Source of the DNA: Limimaricola pyoseonensis
Lineage (GTDB): Bacteria > Pseudomonadota > Alphaproteobacteria > Rhodobacterales > Rhodobacteraceae
Assembly: GCF_900102015.1 (NCBI RefSeq)
Contig: NZ_FNAT01000002.1
Coordinates: 558,001 to 622,000 of the forward strand
Length of the DNA: 64,000 bases
Reading direction: 5' to 3'
Numbering within the stretch: position 1 is the stretch's first letter; each line of letters begins with the position of its first letter. A program made the position numbers and the translations under genes. Shown here one piece after another: positions 33,997-46,474 of the stretch. Below the pieces are notes generated by a model. That model saw only the letters and a list, made by a program, of their open reading frames with translations, was not told where the DNA came from and searched no databases.

Positions 33997-34162
33997 CGGC
34001 TTGCGCGGAACTCCGCCGAAGCCAAGGCCTTGGTGATCCCGGCCCTGCCAAACGCCGGGCCGCCATGCGAAGCGCAAGATGGATTCCGCCCGGCGGATCG
34101 GCTATTGCGGGGCCCGACAGCGGCCCGCGAGAGGCCGCGCGGGCGTCACGATGGGCAGGCAG

Positions 34163-34837
34163 ATGGAACAGGTTGCAGATTTCACCATGTGGGGGCTGTT
34201 CGCCCGCGCGACGATCACCGTCAAGCTGGTGATGATCGGCCTGATTCTCGCCTCGGTCTGGTGCTGGGCGGTGATCGTGGACAAGCTGATCCAGTACCGC
34301 GCGGGCCGCGCCGAGGCGGCGCGCTTCGACCGCGCCTTCTGGTCGGGCGAGCCGCTCGACCAGCTGTTCGACGAGATCGGGCCGGCGCCGCGCGGCGCCT
34401 CCGAGCGCATCTTCGCCGCCGGCATGACCGAGTGGCGGCGCAGCCACCGCCAGGACGGCGCGCTGATCGCCGGCGCGCAGGCGCGGATCGACCGCGGCAT
34501 GGACGTGGCGATCGCCAAGGAGGCCTCGCGGCTGCAGCGCGGCCTGCCGGTGCTGGCCACGACCGGCTCGACCGCGCCCTTCATCGGGCTGTTCGGCACC
34601 GTCTTCGGCATCATGAACGCCTTCATCGAGATCGCCGAGGCGCAGAACACCAACCTCGCCGTGGTCGCGCCGGGCATCGCCGAGGCGCTGCTCGCCACCG
34701 GCCTCGGCCTTCTGGCCGCGATCCCGGCGGTGATCTTCTACAACAAGCTCTCGGCCGATTCCGACCGGCTTATCGGCAGCTATGAGGCCTTCGCCGACGA
34801 GTTCTCGACCATCCTGTCGCGCCAGCTGGACAGCTGA
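34163..34837 (+). CDS. tolQ: Tol-Pal system proton-channel subunit TolQ
   Basis: Inner-membrane stator that uses proton motive force to power TolA at the septum. About 224 residues with three membrane helices: one near the N-terminus ([23 protein letters not shown]) and two after the cytosolic loop ([34 protein letters not shown]), with the conserved threonine in [12 protein letters not shown]. Start choice is uncertain: ATG 34163 gives the normal N-terminus, ATG 34151 adds four residues, and a frame back to 34079 is not credible. Confidence 0.95.
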   Translation: MEQVADFTMWGLFARATITVKLVMIGLILASVWCWAVIVDKLIQYRAGRAEAARFDRAFWSGEPLDQLFDEIGPAPRGASERIFAAGMTEWRRSHRQDGALIAGAQARIDRGMDVAIAKEASRLQRGLPVLATTGSTAPFIGLFGTVFGIMNAFIEIAEAQNTNLAVVAPGIAEALLATGLGLLAAIPAVIFYNKLSADSDRLIGSYEAFADEFSTILSRQLDS

Positions 34838-34838
34838 G

Positions 34839-35339
34839 ATGGGCGCGAACGTCATCAAGTCGGGCGGGGGCGGCGGCGGCAGCCGCCGCGGTCGCCGGCG
34901 CAGCCGGGCGCAGCCGATGGCCGACATCAACATCACGCCCTTCGTCGACGTGATGCTGGTGCTCCTGATCATCTTCATGGTGGCCGCGCCGCTGATGACC
35001 GTGGGCATCCCGGTCGAGCTGCCGCAGACCGCCGCCAGCGCGCTGCCCGCCGACGAGGAAGAGCCGCTCACCGTCACCGTCACCGCCGAGGGCGGGCTGA
35101 TGATCCAGACCACCGAGGTGGCCGAGGGCGAGCTGATCACCCGTCTGCAGGCGATCGCCGCCGAGCGTTCGGGCAACCGCATCTACCTGCGCGCCGACGG
35201 CGCCAACGCCTGGAACCGCGTCGCCGAGGTGATGGGCGCGCTCAATGCCGGGGGCTTTTCCAACATCGGTCTCGTCACCGATGTCGGCGGCCCCGATTTC
35301 GGCGCGGGCGCGCCGCAGGCGCTGCCCTCGGGCGGCTGA
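34839..35339 (+). CDS. tolR: Tol-Pal system protein TolR
   Basis: A 166-residue ExbD/TolR-family protein that pairs with TolQ. After a Gly/Arg-rich start, DINITPFVDVMLVLLIIFMVAAPLM (from about residue 28) is its membrane helix with the proton-binding Asp in FVDVM; a periplasmic domain follows (NRIYLRADGANAW). ATG 34839 lies one base after the tolQ stop. Confidence 0.95.
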   Translation: MGANVIKSGGGGGGSRRGRRRSRAQPMADINITPFVDVMLVLLIIFMVAAPLMTVGIPVELPQTAASALPADEEEPLTVTVTAEGGLMIQTTEVAEGELITRLQAIAAERSGNRIYLRADGANAWNRVAEVMGALNAGGFSNIGLVTDVGGPDFGAGAPQALPSGG

Positions 35340-35345
35340 GGCCCT

Positions 35346-36572
35346 ATGGCGATGAGCGTAGGCGGATACATCTCGGCCGGCGGCCATGCCGGGCTGCTGC
35401 TCTGGCTCGTTCTGGGCTGGGGCTTCGATTCCGAACCGCTGGATTTCGAGGTGGCCGAGGTCTCGGTCGTCTCGGGCGAGGAATACGCGGCGCTGGTCGC
35501 CGCGACCTCGCCGCAGCCCGAGACCGAGACCCCGCCCGCGCCGGAGGCCCCGGCGGTCGAGGACACGCCGCCCGCGCCCGCGGCCGAGACGCCGCCGGCC
35601 GAGCAGACGCCGCCACCGCCGCCGCCGCCCGCGACGCCGGTGGAGGAGACGCCGCCGCCGCCCGCGCCCGAGCCGCTGCCGACCCCGCCCGCCGAGCTTG
35701 CCGAAGAGGTCGCGCCGCCGGCACCGCCGCCCGCCGCCCCGCCGCCGCCGAGCCCGGTGCCCAACATCGCCGAGCGCCCGGTGCCGCGCCCGGCGCCGCG
35801 CGTCGCCCCCGAGGCCGTCGCGCCGCCGCCGCCCGACGCGCAGGTGGCCGACACGGTGCGCGAGGCCGCGACCCCCGACGCCGAGAGCGCGGAGCTGGCC
35901 GAGGTCGAGGAGGAGGCCACCGCCCCCGAGGAGGCCACCACCGAAATCGTGACCGAGGCCGAGGAGCCGGCCTCGACGCCCGAGACCGCCGAGACGCCGG
36001 CGCCGCCGCAGACCGCCGCGCTCGCGCCGTCGCGCGTGTCGCGCCCCGCCTCGCGGCCGTCGCGTCCAGCGCCCGCCGCGGAGCCCGAGCCCACACCCGA
36101 ACCGGCCCCGGCGACCGAGCCCGAGACGCAGACCGCCTCCTCGCAGGAGGTCGAGACGCCACCCGTTTCCGACACCAGCGACGCGGTGGCCGATGCGCTG
36201 GCCGCCGCGCTGGCGGGCGGCGAAAGCCCGGCCGCGCCCGCCGCCAATCCCGGTCCGCCGATGACCGGCGGCGAACGCGACGCCTTCCGCATCGCGGTGC
36301 AGAGCTGCTGGAACGTCGACGTGGGCTCTGAAGCCGCGCGGGTGACGCTGACCGTGGCCTTCGACCTCAACCCGCAGGGGCAGGTCGAGGGCGACGTGCG
36401 CCGCGTCTCGGCCGAGGGCGGCACGGAGGGCGCGATGGAGGCGGCCTTCCAGGCGGCGCGCCGCGCCATCCTGCGCTGCCAGGGCGGCGGCTACGTGCTG
36501 CCCTCGGACAAGTACGAGCAGTGGAAGGAGGTCGAGATGACCTTCGACCCCTCGGGAATGCGGATGCGCTGA
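35346..36572 (+). CDS. tolA: TolA-type energy transducer
   Basis: A 408-residue protein with an uncleaved membrane anchor (about residues 8-25), a very long low-complexity Pro/Ala/Glu/Thr region (about 50-275) in place of the usual helical domain II, and a C-terminal TolA domain ([36 protein letters not shown]) with a likely Cys pair. It reaches the outer-membrane Pal. The polyproline spacer is common in alphaproteobacterial TolA but is long here. Confidence 0.9.
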   Translation: MAMSVGGYISAGGHAGLLLWLVLGWGFDSEPLDFEVAEVSVVSGEEYAALVAATSPQPETETPPAPEAPAVEDTPPAPAAETPPAEQTPPPPPPPATPVEETPPPPAPEPLPTPPAELAEEVAPPAPPPAAPPPPSPVPNIAERPVPRPAPRVAPEAVAPPPPDAQVADTVREAATPDAESAELAEVEEEATAPEEATTEIVTEAEEPASTPETAETPAPPQTAALAPSRVSRPASRPSRPAPAAEPEPTPEPAPATEPETQTASSQEVETPPVSDTSDAVADALAAALAGGESPAAPAANPGPPMTGGERDAFRIAVQSCWNVDVGSEAARVTLTVAFDLNPQGQVEGDVRRVSAEGGTEGAMEAAFQAARRAILRCQGGGYVLPSDKYEQWKEVEMTFDPSGMRMR

Positions 36573-36703
36573 TGCACGCTGCGGTCCGCCCCGATCACGC
36601 AACCTTCAACCGGCGCGCCCCCTCGGGCGTTGCCCAGAACCCGGTCATCGCGCAGAACAGGGGGCAACGGACCCGCCTGCGGCCTGACGGAACGAGGACA
36701 AGA

Positions 36704-38035
36704 ATGCTGACCAGAACCATCGCGCTTCTGCTGCTGCCGCTCGTCGCGGCCACGGCCATCCCCGCGCCTGCGCTCGCGCAGGACGGGCCGCTCCGGATCA
36801 CCATCTCCGAGGGCGTGATCGAGCCCTTGCCCTTCGCGATCCCGACCTTCCAGGCCGAGACCGCTGGCGCCGAGCAGCTGGCCGCCGACATCACCCGCGT
36901 GGCCGCGCAGGACCTGACCGGCACCGGGCTGTTCCGCGAGATCCCGGCGGCCTCCTTCATCTCGACGCCTGCGAGCTTCTCGAGCCCGGTCGCCTATCCC
37001 GACTGGCGCGCGATCAACGCGCAGGCGCTGATCACCGGCGCGGTGGCGGTCAATGGCGACCAGCTCACCGTCAAGTTCCGGCTCTACGACGTCTTCACCG
37101 GCGCCGAGCTGGGCGAGGGGCTGCAATTCGCCGGCACCAGGGGCGGCTGGCGGCGGATGGGCCACAAGGTGGCCGACGCGGTCTACTCGCGCATCACCGG
37201 CGAGAGCGGCTATTTCGACAGCCGCGTCGTCTTCGTCTCCGAGAGCGGCCCCAAGGACAACCGCGCCCGCCGGCTCGGCATCATGGATTACGACGGCGAG
37301 AACCGGCAGTTCCTGACCGACAGCAACTCCCTCGTGCTGGCGCCGCGCTTCTCGCCCAGCGGCGACCGGGTTCTCTACACCAGCTACGAGAGCGGCTTTC
37401 CCCGGATCAGCCTTCTCGACGTGGCCAGCGTCGGCCGCCGCCAGGTGACCACGGTCGAGGGCGAGATGGCCTTCAGCCCGCGCTTCACAAAGGACGGGCA
37501 GTCGGTGATCTACTCGGTCTCCACCGGGGGCAACACCGACATCTACCGCACCGATCTCGGCTCCGGCGCGCATACGCGGCTCACCTCGGCGCCCTCGATC
37601 GAGACCTCGCCCTCGCTGTCGCCCGATGGCGGCCGGATCGTGTTCGAGAGCGACCGCTCGGGCACCCAGCAGCTCTACGTCATGCCGGTGGGCGGCGGCG
37701 AGCCGCAGCGCATCTCCTTCGGCGAGGGCCGCTACGGCTCGCCCGTGTGGTCGCCGCGCGGCGACCTGATCGCCTTCACCAAGCAGAATGCGGGCCGCTT
37801 CCACATCGGTGTGATGCGCACCGACGGCTCCGAGGAGCGGCTGCTCACCTCCTCCTTCCTCGACGAGAGCCCGAGCTGGGCGCCGAACGGCCGGGTGCTG
37901 ATGTTCACCCGCGAGAGCCAGGGCTCCGAGGGCGGTCCGCAGCTCTACTCGGTCGACATCTCGGGCCGCAACCTCAAGCAGGTGCCGACCGGCGGCTTCG
38001 CCTCGGACCCGTCCTGGGGCCCGCTGCAGCAGTGA
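36704..38035 (+). CDS. tolB: Tol-Pal system beta-propeller TolB
   Basis: A periplasmic 443-residue protein that regulates Pal. A signal peptide ([22 protein letters not shown]) is followed by the TolB N-domain ([18 protein letters not shown]) and a six-bladed propeller with repeated SPSG/SPDGG-type turns ([41 protein letters not shown]). ATG 36704 is preferred because it starts at the signal peptide; an open frame back to 36521 overlaps tolA. Confidence 0.96.
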   Translation: MLTRTIALLLLPLVAATAIPAPALAQDGPLRITISEGVIEPLPFAIPTFQAETAGAEQLAADITRVAAQDLTGTGLFREIPAASFISTPASFSSPVAYPDWRAINAQALITGAVAVNGDQLTVKFRLYDVFTGAELGEGLQFAGTRGGWRRMGHKVADAVYSRITGESGYFDSRVVFVSESGPKDNRARRLGIMDYDGENRQFLTDSNSLVLAPRFSPSGDRVLYTSYESGFPRISLLDVASVGRRQVTTVEGEMAFSPRFTKDGQSVIYSVSTGGNTDIYRTDLGSGAHTRLTSAPSIETSPSLSPDGGRIVFESDRSGTQQLYVMPVGGGEPQRISFGEGRYGSPVWSPRGDLIAFTKQNAGRFHIGVMRTDGSEERLLTSSFLDESPSWAPNGRVLMFTRESQGSEGGPQLYSVDISGRNLKQVPTGGFASDPSWGPLQQ

Positions 38036-38105
38036 GACTTTCCCCGGCGCGCGGCCGCGTGCTAGGCATCAACCAAACCATCAAGGCATGGGCAGGACAG
38101 TGGAT

Positions 38106-38657
38106 ATGAACAAGTTTCTCGTGGCGAGCCTTCTCTGCGGCGCTCTGGCGGTCTCCGCCTGCACCCGTCCCGACCGCTTCGGCGCCGGTGCGGGCGCGGG
38201 CGCCGACGGCATGGGGATGGGCGCGGGCGCCGGTCTCGGCCAGTCCGGCGCGATCGGGCAGGCGGGGCTCGGCGGCGCCGGCGACCCGCGCAGCCCCGAG
38301 TACTTCCAGCAGAGCATCGGCGACCGCGTGCTCTTCGCCGTCGACCAGTCGACCCTGAGCCCCGAGGCGATGGCGACGCTGGACGGCCAGGCCCAGTGGC
38401 TGATGACCAACACCGATTACCTCGCGGTGGTCGAGGGCCATGCCGATGAGCAGGGCACCCGCGAGTACAACGTTGCGCTGGGCGCGCGCCGCGCCAATGC
38501 CGCGCGCGAGTACCTGATCTCGCGCGGCGTGCCGGCCAGCCGCCTGCGCACCATCTCCTACGGCAAGGAGCGCCCGGTCGCGACCTGCTCCGACCCGAGC
38601 TGCTACGCCCAGAACCGCCGCGCCGTCACCGTGATCGCCGCGGGGGCGCTGAGCTGA
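38106..38657 (+). CDS. pal: Peptidoglycan-associated lipoprotein Pal
   Basis: A 183-residue outer-membrane lipoprotein (Cys19 in LAVSAC) with a Gly/Ala/Met-rich spacer and an OmpA-like peptidoglycan-binding domain (RVLFAVDQSTLSPEA, VVEGHADEQGTREYNVALGARRANA). It anchors the Tol complex to the wall during division. Confidence 0.96.
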   Translation: MNKFLVASLLCGALAVSACTRPDRFGAGAGAGADGMGMGAGAGLGQSGAIGQAGLGGAGDPRSPEYFQQSIGDRVLFAVDQSTLSPEAMATLDGQAQWLMTNTDYLAVVEGHADEQGTREYNVALGARRANAAREYLISRGVPASRLRTISYGKERPVATCSDPSCYAQNRRAVTVIAAGALS

Positions 38658-39493
38658 TGCTGAAACCCCTGCGCAGCCTCGCGCTCCTGTGCGCCCTCGC
38701 GGCCCCGGCCGCGGGGCTGGCGCAGGGGCAGGACACCACGCTGGCCGATATCCGCCAGCAGCTCTCGGTGCTCTACGGCGACATCCAGAAGCTCAAATCC
38801 GAGCTGAACACCACCGGCGCGCCCTCCGCGGCGGTGGGCGGCAATTCCGCGCTCGAGCGGCTGAACGCCATCGAGTCGCAGCTCCAGGGCCTGACCTCGA
38901 AGACAGAGGAGCTGGAGTTCCGGATCAACCGGATCACCACCGACGGCACCAACCGCATCGGCGACCTCGAATTCCGGCTCTGCGAGCTGGAGGAGGGCTG
39001 CGACATCTCCCAGCTCGGCGACACGCCGAGCCTGGGCGGCGTCGACAGCGCCGCCGCCGTGCCCACCCCCGCCCCGGCGCCCAGCGCCGAAGCCGGCGGC
39101 CCCGCCCTCGCCATCGGCGAGAAGGCGGATTTCGAGCGGGCGTCGGAGGCGCTCGCACAGGGTGACTTTCAAGGCGCCGCTGACAAGTTTGCGGCCTATC
39201 TCCAGACCTACCCGGGCGGTGCGCTGAGCTCCGAGGCGCTCTACAAGCGCGGCCAGGCCCTGGCCGGGCTGGGCGACAACGCCGCCGCGGCGCGGGCCTA
39301 TCTCGACAGCTTCTCGGGCGATCCCGACGGCAAGGTGGCGGCGCAGGCGCTCTACGAGCTGGGCCAGGCGCTGGCGGCGCTGGGGCAGGTGCCCGATGCC
39401 TGCGTCACGCTGGGCGAGGTCGGCGGCCGCTTCCCGGGCGACCCGGCGGCGGCCCAGGCGCAGACCGCGATGCGGGCGCTGAACTGCCAGTGA
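38657..39493 (+). CDS. cpoB: Cell division coordinator CpoB (YbgF)
   Basis: A 278-residue periplasmic protein: signal peptide, an N-terminal coiled coil (LADIRQQLSVLYGDIQKLKSE), and C-terminal TPR repeats (FERASEALAQGDFQGAADKFAAYL and two more). It links Tol activity to septal peptidoglycan synthesis. ATG 38657 shares one base with the pal stop; its stop overlaps tilS by 4 bases. Confidence 0.94.
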   Translation: MLKPLRSLALLCALAAPAAGLAQGQDTTLADIRQQLSVLYGDIQKLKSELNTTGAPSAAVGGNSALERLNAIESQLQGLTSKTEELEFRINRITTDGTNRIGDLEFRLCELEEGCDISQLGDTPSLGGVDSAAAVPTPAPAPSAEAGGPALAIGEKADFERASEALAQGDFQGAADKFAAYLQTYPGGALSSEALYKRGQALAGLGDNAAAARAYLDSFSGDPDGKVAAQALYELGQALAALGQVPDACVTLGEVGGRFPGDPAAAQAQTAMRALNCQ

Positions 39494-40728
39494 CCGGCGG
39501 GGCGGAGGGCCCGGCCCTTCGCGCCACGGCCATCCTCGACCGCGACCCGCCGCGGGCCCTTGGCCTCGCGGTCTCGGGCGGCGGCGATTCCGTCGCCATG
39601 CTGCACCTGCTGGCGCCCGCGGCGCGGGCGCGCGGCATCGGGCTCCATGCGGCCACCGTCGATCACGGGCTGAGGCCCGAGGCGCGCGACGAGGCGCGCC
39701 GCGTGGCCCGCGCCTGCGCCGCCCTCGGCGTGCCGCACGATATCCTCGAATGGACCGGCTGGGACGGGCGCGGCAACCTGCAGGACGCCGCCCGCCGCGC
39801 GCGGCGGGCTCTTCTGACAGACTGGGCCGCCAAGCGCGGCCTCGACGCCGTGGCGCTGGGCCACACTCGCGACGACCAAGCCGAGACCGTGCTGATGCGG
39901 CTGGCGCGCGGTTCCGGCGTCGACGGGCTGGCGGCGATGGCCATTGAGCGCCGCGAGGCCGGGCTGCGCTGGCTGCGGCCCTTGCTCGGGATCGGCCGCG
40001 CCGAGCTGCGCGACTGGCTCACCGGTCAGGGGATCGGCTGGGACGAGGACCCCTCGAACGAGGATCGCGGCTTTCAGCGGGTGCGGGCGCGCGATGCGCT
40101 GGCGGCGCTCGCCCCGCTCGGCCTCGAGGTGGATGGTCTGGTCGCCACCGCCGAACGCATGGCGATGGCGCGCGCGGCGCTGGATGCGCTGGCGGCGGAG
40201 CTGTCGTCCCGCGCCCTGCGGCTGGTCGCGGGCGCGGTGGCGGTCGATCTCGCCGCGTATCGGGCCGCCCCCGAGGAGACCCGCCTGCGCCTCGCCGCGG
40301 CGGCGCTGCGCTGGATCGGCGGCGGGGCCTACCGGCCGCGCCTCGTGCCGCTGCGCGCCGCGCTGGAGGGGGCGGCCGAGGGGCGACGGCGCACGCTGGC
40401 GGGGGTGACGCTGCGTGCCGCGCGCGGCACGCTCTGGCTTTGTCGCGAGCCGAAGGCGGTCGAGGGGCCGGTCGCGCCGGATACGCCGTGGGACGGGCGC
40501 TGGCAGGTCTCGGGGCCGGGCGGGGCGGTCAGGCTCGCCGCGCTCGGTGCCGAAGGGCTGCGGCAATGCCCCGGATGGCGCGATCTCGGCCTGCCGCGCG
40601 ACGCGCTTCTGCCCACGCCCGCGCTGTGGGACGGCGCGCGGCTGGTCGCCGCGCCCTGCGCGGGCCGTGCCGAAGGCTGGAGGGCGCGGATTGTCGCGGA
40701 TTTCCCTTACCCGACGCTTCCGCATTGA
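39490..40728 (+). CDS. tilS: tRNA(Ile)-lysidine synthase
   Basis: Converts C34 of the CAU anticodon to lysidine. The PP-loop SGGGDS lies at residues 29-34 and the N-type ATPase core continues with TVDHGLRPEA, GHTRDDQAETVLMRL and the RPLL segment; 412 residues. The GTG start overlaps the cpoB stop (GTGA). tilS-ftsH adjacency after cpoB is normal in this order. Confidence 0.94.
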   Translation: MTGGAEGPALRATAILDRDPPRALGLAVSGGGDSVAMLHLLAPAARARGIGLHAATVDHGLRPEARDEARRVARACAALGVPHDILEWTGWDGRGNLQDAARRARRALLTDWAAKRGLDAVALGHTRDDQAETVLMRLARGSGVDGLAAMAIERREAGLRWLRPLLGIGRAELRDWLTGQGIGWDEDPSNEDRGFQRVRARDALAALAPLGLEVDGLVATAERMAMARAALDALAAELSSRALRLVAGAVAVDLAAYRAAPEETRLRLAAAALRWIGGGAYRPRLVPLRAALEGAAEGRRRTLAGVTLRAARGTLWLCREPKAVEGPVAPDTPWDGRWQVSGPGGAVRLAALGAEGLRQCPGWRDLGLPRDALLPTPALWDGARLVAAPCAGRAEGWRARIVADFPYPTLPH

Positions 40729-40806
40729 AGATGCCGCCCCGATCTCTATTTTAGATCCATGGTCGGGGTTCGTGCCCCGCCACACCAATTTTCGGAGGAA
40801 ATCCCC

Positions 40807-42726
<1,920 letters not shown>

Positions 42727-42747
42727 CCCGGCACGACGTCGACCCTG

Positions 42748-42777
42748 AAGCCCCGGCCACCCGCGCCGGGGCTTTTT
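42748..42777 (+). terminator. Rho-independent terminator after ftsH
   Basis: AAGCCCCGGC at 42748-42757 pairs with GCCGGGGCTT at 42765-42774 around a 7-base loop, followed by TTT. Strong GC stem and T-tail. Confidence 0.85.
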
Positions 42778-42852
42778 CGTTGCGCGGCGCAACCCGAGCT
42801 TGAGCGCCCGGTCCGGCGCTGGCATGGAAGCGGCGCAGACCGAGGAGACGCC

Positions 42853-43452
42853 ATGCCCGCGCTTGTTCCCACCGATCATTACGGCCGCATCACCTGGCTC
42901 GGCCGGGTGCCGCATCGCGACGCGGCGCCGATCGTCACCGACCCGCTCGAGGCGATGCCGCTCGGCTTCGAGGGGCTCGCGGGCGAGGTCCATGCCGGGC
43001 TGACCCGGCCGTCCTGCTCGCGCGTCACCTCGCAGCACCCCAAGGGCACCGAGATCGCCAACACCCGCCAGCTCAGCCTGCTGGGCGCGGAGGAGCTGGC
43101 CAGGATCGCGCGGACGCTCGATCTCGACGCGCTCGATCCGGCTTGGCTCGGCGCCTCGGTGGTGATCGAGGGGCTGCCGGATTTCAGCCACCTGCCGCCC
43201 TCGGCGCGGATCCAGTCCGAGGAGGGCTGCACGCTGGTGGTCGACATGCAGAACCGGCCCTGCCAGTTCCCGGCGATGACCATCGAGGCGGCGAGGCCCG
43301 GCCACGGCAAGGCCTTCAAGCGCGCCTCCGAGGGGCTGCGCGGCGTCACCGCCTGGGTCGAGCGGCCCGGCACGCTCCGGCTCGGCGACCGGGTGCGGCT
43401 GCACGTGCCCGACCAGCGCGCCTGGCGGCCCGAGGCGGCGCAGGACGCTTGA
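42853..43452 (+). CDS. MOSC-domain protein
   Basis: A 199-residue stand-alone MOSC protein: [40 protein letters not shown] and the conserved cysteine in NRPC (about residue 137), then [13 protein letters not shown] domains handle sulfur or molybdenum cofactor-derived groups; the substrate is unknown. It starts behind GGAGACGCC, after the ftsH terminator, and is its own unit. Confidence 0.85.
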   Translation: MPALVPTDHYGRITWLGRVPHRDAAPIVTDPLEAMPLGFEGLAGEVHAGLTRPSCSRVTSQHPKGTEIANTRQLSLLGAEELARIARTLDLDALDPAWLGASVVIEGLPDFSHLPPSARIQSEEGCTLVVDMQNRPCQFPAMTIEAARPGHGKAFKRASEGLRGVTAWVERPGTLRLGDRVRLHVPDQRAWRPEAAQDA

Positions 43453-43531
43453 GGGCTCTGAAACGTCGTCCGCGCACGGCCCCGGCCGGCGGGGCGGCGC
43501 CATCCTGAAGGAACCAGCGAGGGGGCACGCC

Positions 43532-45208
43532 ATGAGCCAGTTCAGCGACATCGAGATCGCCCGCGCGGCGGACAAGCTGCCGATCCAGGAGATCGGCGCG
43601 CGGCTGGGCATACCGGCCGCCGACCTTCTTCCCTACGGCCACGACAAGGCCAAGGTGGGTCAGCGCTTCATCGACGGGCTGAAGGACCGGCCCGACGGCC
43701 GGCTGATCCTCGTCACCGCGATCAATCCGACGCCGGCGGGCGAGGGCAAGACCACCACCACGGTGGGCCTGGGCGACGCGCTGAACCGGATCGGCAAGAA
43801 CGCCGCCATCTGCATCCGCGAGGCCTCTCTGGGGCCGAATTTCGGCATGAAGGGCGGCGCCGCGGGCGGCGGCTACGCGCAGGTCGTGCCGATGGAGGAC
43901 ATGAACCTCCATTTCACCGGCGACTTCCACGCGATCACCAGCGCCCACAACCTGCTTTCGGCGATGATCGACAACCACGTCTACTGGGGCAACGATCTGG
44001 AGATCGACACCCGCCGCATCGTCTGGCGGCGGGTGGTCGACATGAACGACCGGGCGCTCAGGCAGATCACGGCGAGCCTGGGCGGCGTCACCAACGGCTT
44101 TCCGCGCGAGGCGGGCTTCGACATCACGGTGGCTTCCGAGGTCATGGCGATCCTCTGCCTCGCCACCGATCTCGACGACCTGCAGCGCCGGCTGGGCGAC
44201 ATGATCGTCGCCTACCGCCGCGACAAGACCCCGGTCTTCGCGCGCGACCTCAAGGCCGACGGCGCGATGACGGTCCTGCTCAGGGACGCGATGCAGCCCA
44301 ACCTCGTGCAGACGCTCGAGAACAACCCCGCCTTCGTGCATGGCGGCCCCTTCGCCAACATCGCGCATGGCTGCAACTCGGTGATCGCCACGAAGACGGC
44401 GCTGAAGCTCTCCGATTACGTGGTGACCGAGGCCGGCTTCGGTGCCGATCTCGGGGCCGAGAAGTTCTTCGACATCAAGTGCCGCAAGGCCGGGCTGCGC
44501 CCGGACGCGGCGGTGCTGGTGGCGACGATCCGGGCGCTGAAGATGAATGGCGGCGTCGCCAAGGCGGATCTCGGCGGCGCGGATGCCGAGGCGGTGCGCC
44601 GCGGCTGCGCCAATCTCGGGCGGCACCTGTCGAATCTGAAGGGCTTCGGCGTGCCGGTGGTGGTGGCGATCAACCATTTCTCGGGCGACACCCCGGCCGA
44701 GATCACGGCCGTGCAGGACTACGTGCGCGAGCATGGCGCCGAGGCGGTGGTCTGCCGCCACTGGGCCGAGGGCGGCCGCGGCGTCGAGGCGCTGGCCGAG
44801 AAGGTGGTGCGGCTGGCCGAGAGCGGCGCGGCGAGCTTCGCGCCACTTTATGAGGACGGGATGGGCCTGTTCGACAAGATCGACACCGTCGCCCGGCGCA
44901 TCTACCACGCCGACCAGGCGATCGCCGACGCCACGGTGCGCCAGCAGCTGCACGCCTGGGAGGCGCAGGGCTACGGCCACCTGCCGGTCTGCATGGCCAA
45001 GACGCAGTATTCCTTCACCACCGATCCCACCTTGCGCGGCGCGCCGGTGGGCCACGACGTGCCGGTGCGCGAGGTGCGGCTTTCGGCCGGGGCGGGCTTC
45101 GTGGTCGCGGTCTGCGGCGACATCATGACCATGCCCGGCCTGCCGCGCGAACCCGCGGCCGAGCGCATCCGGCTGTCGGAGGCCGGCCATGTCGAGGGGC
45201 TGTTCTAG
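43532..45208 (+). CDS. fhs: Formate--tetrahydrofolate ligase
   Basis: ATP-dependent formation of 10-formyl-THF from formate. The 558-residue protein has the P-loop [12 protein letters not shown] near residue 66, and the family signatures [19 protein letters not shown] and VVVAINHF. It opens a one-carbon block with a chorismate mutase and folD. Confidence 0.96.
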   Translation: MSQFSDIEIARAADKLPIQEIGARLGIPAADLLPYGHDKAKVGQRFIDGLKDRPDGRLILVTAINPTPAGEGKTTTTVGLGDALNRIGKNAAICIREASLGPNFGMKGGAAGGGYAQVVPMEDMNLHFTGDFHAITSAHNLLSAMIDNHVYWGNDLEIDTRRIVWRRVVDMNDRALRQITASLGGVTNGFPREAGFDITVASEVMAILCLATDLDDLQRRLGDMIVAYRRDKTPVFARDLKADGAMTVLLRDAMQPNLVQTLENNPAFVHGGPFANIAHGCNSVIATKTALKLSDYVVTEAGFGADLGAEKFFDIKCRKAGLRPDAAVLVATIRALKMNGGVAKADLGGADAEAVRRGCANLGRHLSNLKGFGVPVVVAINHFSGDTPAEITAVQDYVREHGAEAVVCRHWAEGGRGVEALAEKVVRLAESGAASFAPLYEDGMGLFDKIDTVARRIYHADQAIADATVRQQLHAWEAQGYGHLPVCMAKTQYSFTTDPTLRGAPVGHDVPVREVRLSAGAGFVVAVCGDIMTMPGLPREPAAERIRLSEAGHVEGLF

Positions 45209-45259
45209 CGCCGCGAGACGTGGGAAAAGGCCGCCGAACGAGCTTTCGGAGGACGGCGG

Positions 45260-45565
45260 ATGAAGGCAGCGGCCGAGATCGGTGACATGGCGGAGCTGAG
45301 GCGCGAGATCGACGCGATCGACGCGGATCTGGTGGCGCTCCTGGCGCGGCGCTCGACGATGATCGAGCGGGCGATCGAGCTGAAGCCGGCCGAGCGCATG
45401 CCCGCGCGGATCGAGAGCCGCGTGCAGGACGTGCTCGACAAGGTGCTGGGGCGGGCGCGCGAGGAGGGGCTCGACCCCGATCTCGCCGAGCGGCTGTGGC
45501 GCGAGATGATGGAGCATTTCATCGCGCGCGAGGAAGAGGTTCTGGGCAAGGAGGGCGCCGAGTGA
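45260..45565 (+). CDS. Chorismate mutase, AroQ type
   Basis: A 101-residue helical enzyme converting chorismate to prephenate. The AroQ pattern [19 protein letters not shown], then ERAIELKP and a C-terminal [14 protein letters not shown] match the family; the key Arg and Lys positions are kept in helix 1 and the following loop. It overlaps folD by 4 bases, an unusual partner pairing. Confidence 0.88.
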   Translation: MKAAAEIGDMAELRREIDAIDADLVALLARRSTMIERAIELKPAERMPARIESRVQDVLDKVLGRAREEGLDPDLAERLWREMMEHFIAREEEVLGKEGAE

Positions 45566-46455
45566 CGGCCGAGATCATCGATGGCAAGGCCTTCGCGGCC
45601 GATATCCGCGCCCGCGTGGCCGAGCAGGTGGCACAGCTGAAGGCCGGGCACGGCATCACCCCCGGCCTCGCCGTGGTGCTGGTGGGCGAAGACCCGGCGA
45701 GCCAGGTCTACGTGAAGTCCAAGGGCCGCAAGACGGTCGAGGTCGGCATGGAGAGCTTCGAGCACCGCCTGCCCGAGGAGACCACCGAGGCCGACCTGCT
45801 GGCGCTGGTCGCCAAGCTCAACGCCGACCCGGCCGTGCACGGCATCCTCGTGCAACTGCCGCTGCCGAAGCACATGAACTCCGACGCGGTAATCAACGCG
45901 ATCGACCCGGCCAAGGACGTGGACGGCTTCCACGTCTCGAATGTCGGTCTTCTGGGCACCGGGCAGAAGGCGATGGTGCCCTGCACGCCGCTGGGCTGCC
46001 TGATGATGCTGCGCGCGCAGCTGGGCGACCTGTCGGGCAAGGAGGCGGTGGTGATCGGCCGCTCGAACATCGTCGGCAAGCCGATGGCGCATCTGCTGCT
46101 GGGCGACAGCTGCACGGTCAGCATCGCGCACAGCCGCACCCGCGACCTCGCGAACGTGGTGCGCCGCGCCGACATCGTGGTCGCCGCCGTGGGCCGGCCC
46201 GGCATGGTCACGGGCGACTGGATCAAGCCCGGCGCGACGGTGATCGACGTCGGCATCAACCGCATCGACGCGGGCGAGGGCAAGACGCGGCTGGTGGGCG
46301 ATGTCGAGTTCGACAGCGCCAGCGAGGTCGCGGGCGCGATCACCCCGGTGCCGGGCGGCGTCGGCCCGATGACCATCGCCTGCCTCTTGGCCAACACGCT
46401 CACCGCCTGCTGCCGCGCCAACGGCCTGCCGGAGCCCGAAGGGCTGACCGCCTGA
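45562..46455 (+). CDS. folD: Bifunctional methylenetetrahydrofolate dehydrogenase/cyclohydrolase
   Basis: Interconverts 5,10-methylene-THF and 10-formyl-THF. 297 residues with the YVKSKGRKT motif (catalytic Lys), [12 protein letters not shown], the NADP-site [14 protein letters not shown] and C-terminal [10 protein letters not shown]. The start is GTG 45562 overlapping the chorismate mutase stop. Confidence 0.96.
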   Translation: MTAEIIDGKAFAADIRARVAEQVAQLKAGHGITPGLAVVLVGEDPASQVYVKSKGRKTVEVGMESFEHRLPEETTEADLLALVAKLNADPAVHGILVQLPLPKHMNSDAVINAIDPAKDVDGFHVSNVGLLGTGQKAMVPCTPLGCLMMLRAQLGDLSGKEAVVIGRSNIVGKPMAHLLLGDSCTVSIAHSRTRDLANVVRRADIVVAAVGRPGMVTGDWIKPGATVIDVGINRIDAGEGKTRLVGDVEFDSASEVAGAITPVPGGVGPMTIACLLANTLTACCRANGLPEPEGLTA

Positions 46456-46474
46456 GCGGGACGCCGGTGGCGGT

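Noticed and set aside
35520-36150. Possible tandem DNA repeat or CRISPR-like array in tolA
   Set aside because: The repetition is codon-level Pro/Ala/Glu-rich low complexity in a normal TolA linker; no spaced identical repeats. No CRISPR array was seen anywhere in the window.
36521-36703. Longer N-terminus for TolB
   Set aside because: It overlaps tolA and pushes the signal peptide 61 residues inside.
43453-43531. A riboswitch before fhs
   Set aside because: The leader is only about 80 bases, and I see no folate- or ZTP-type motif.
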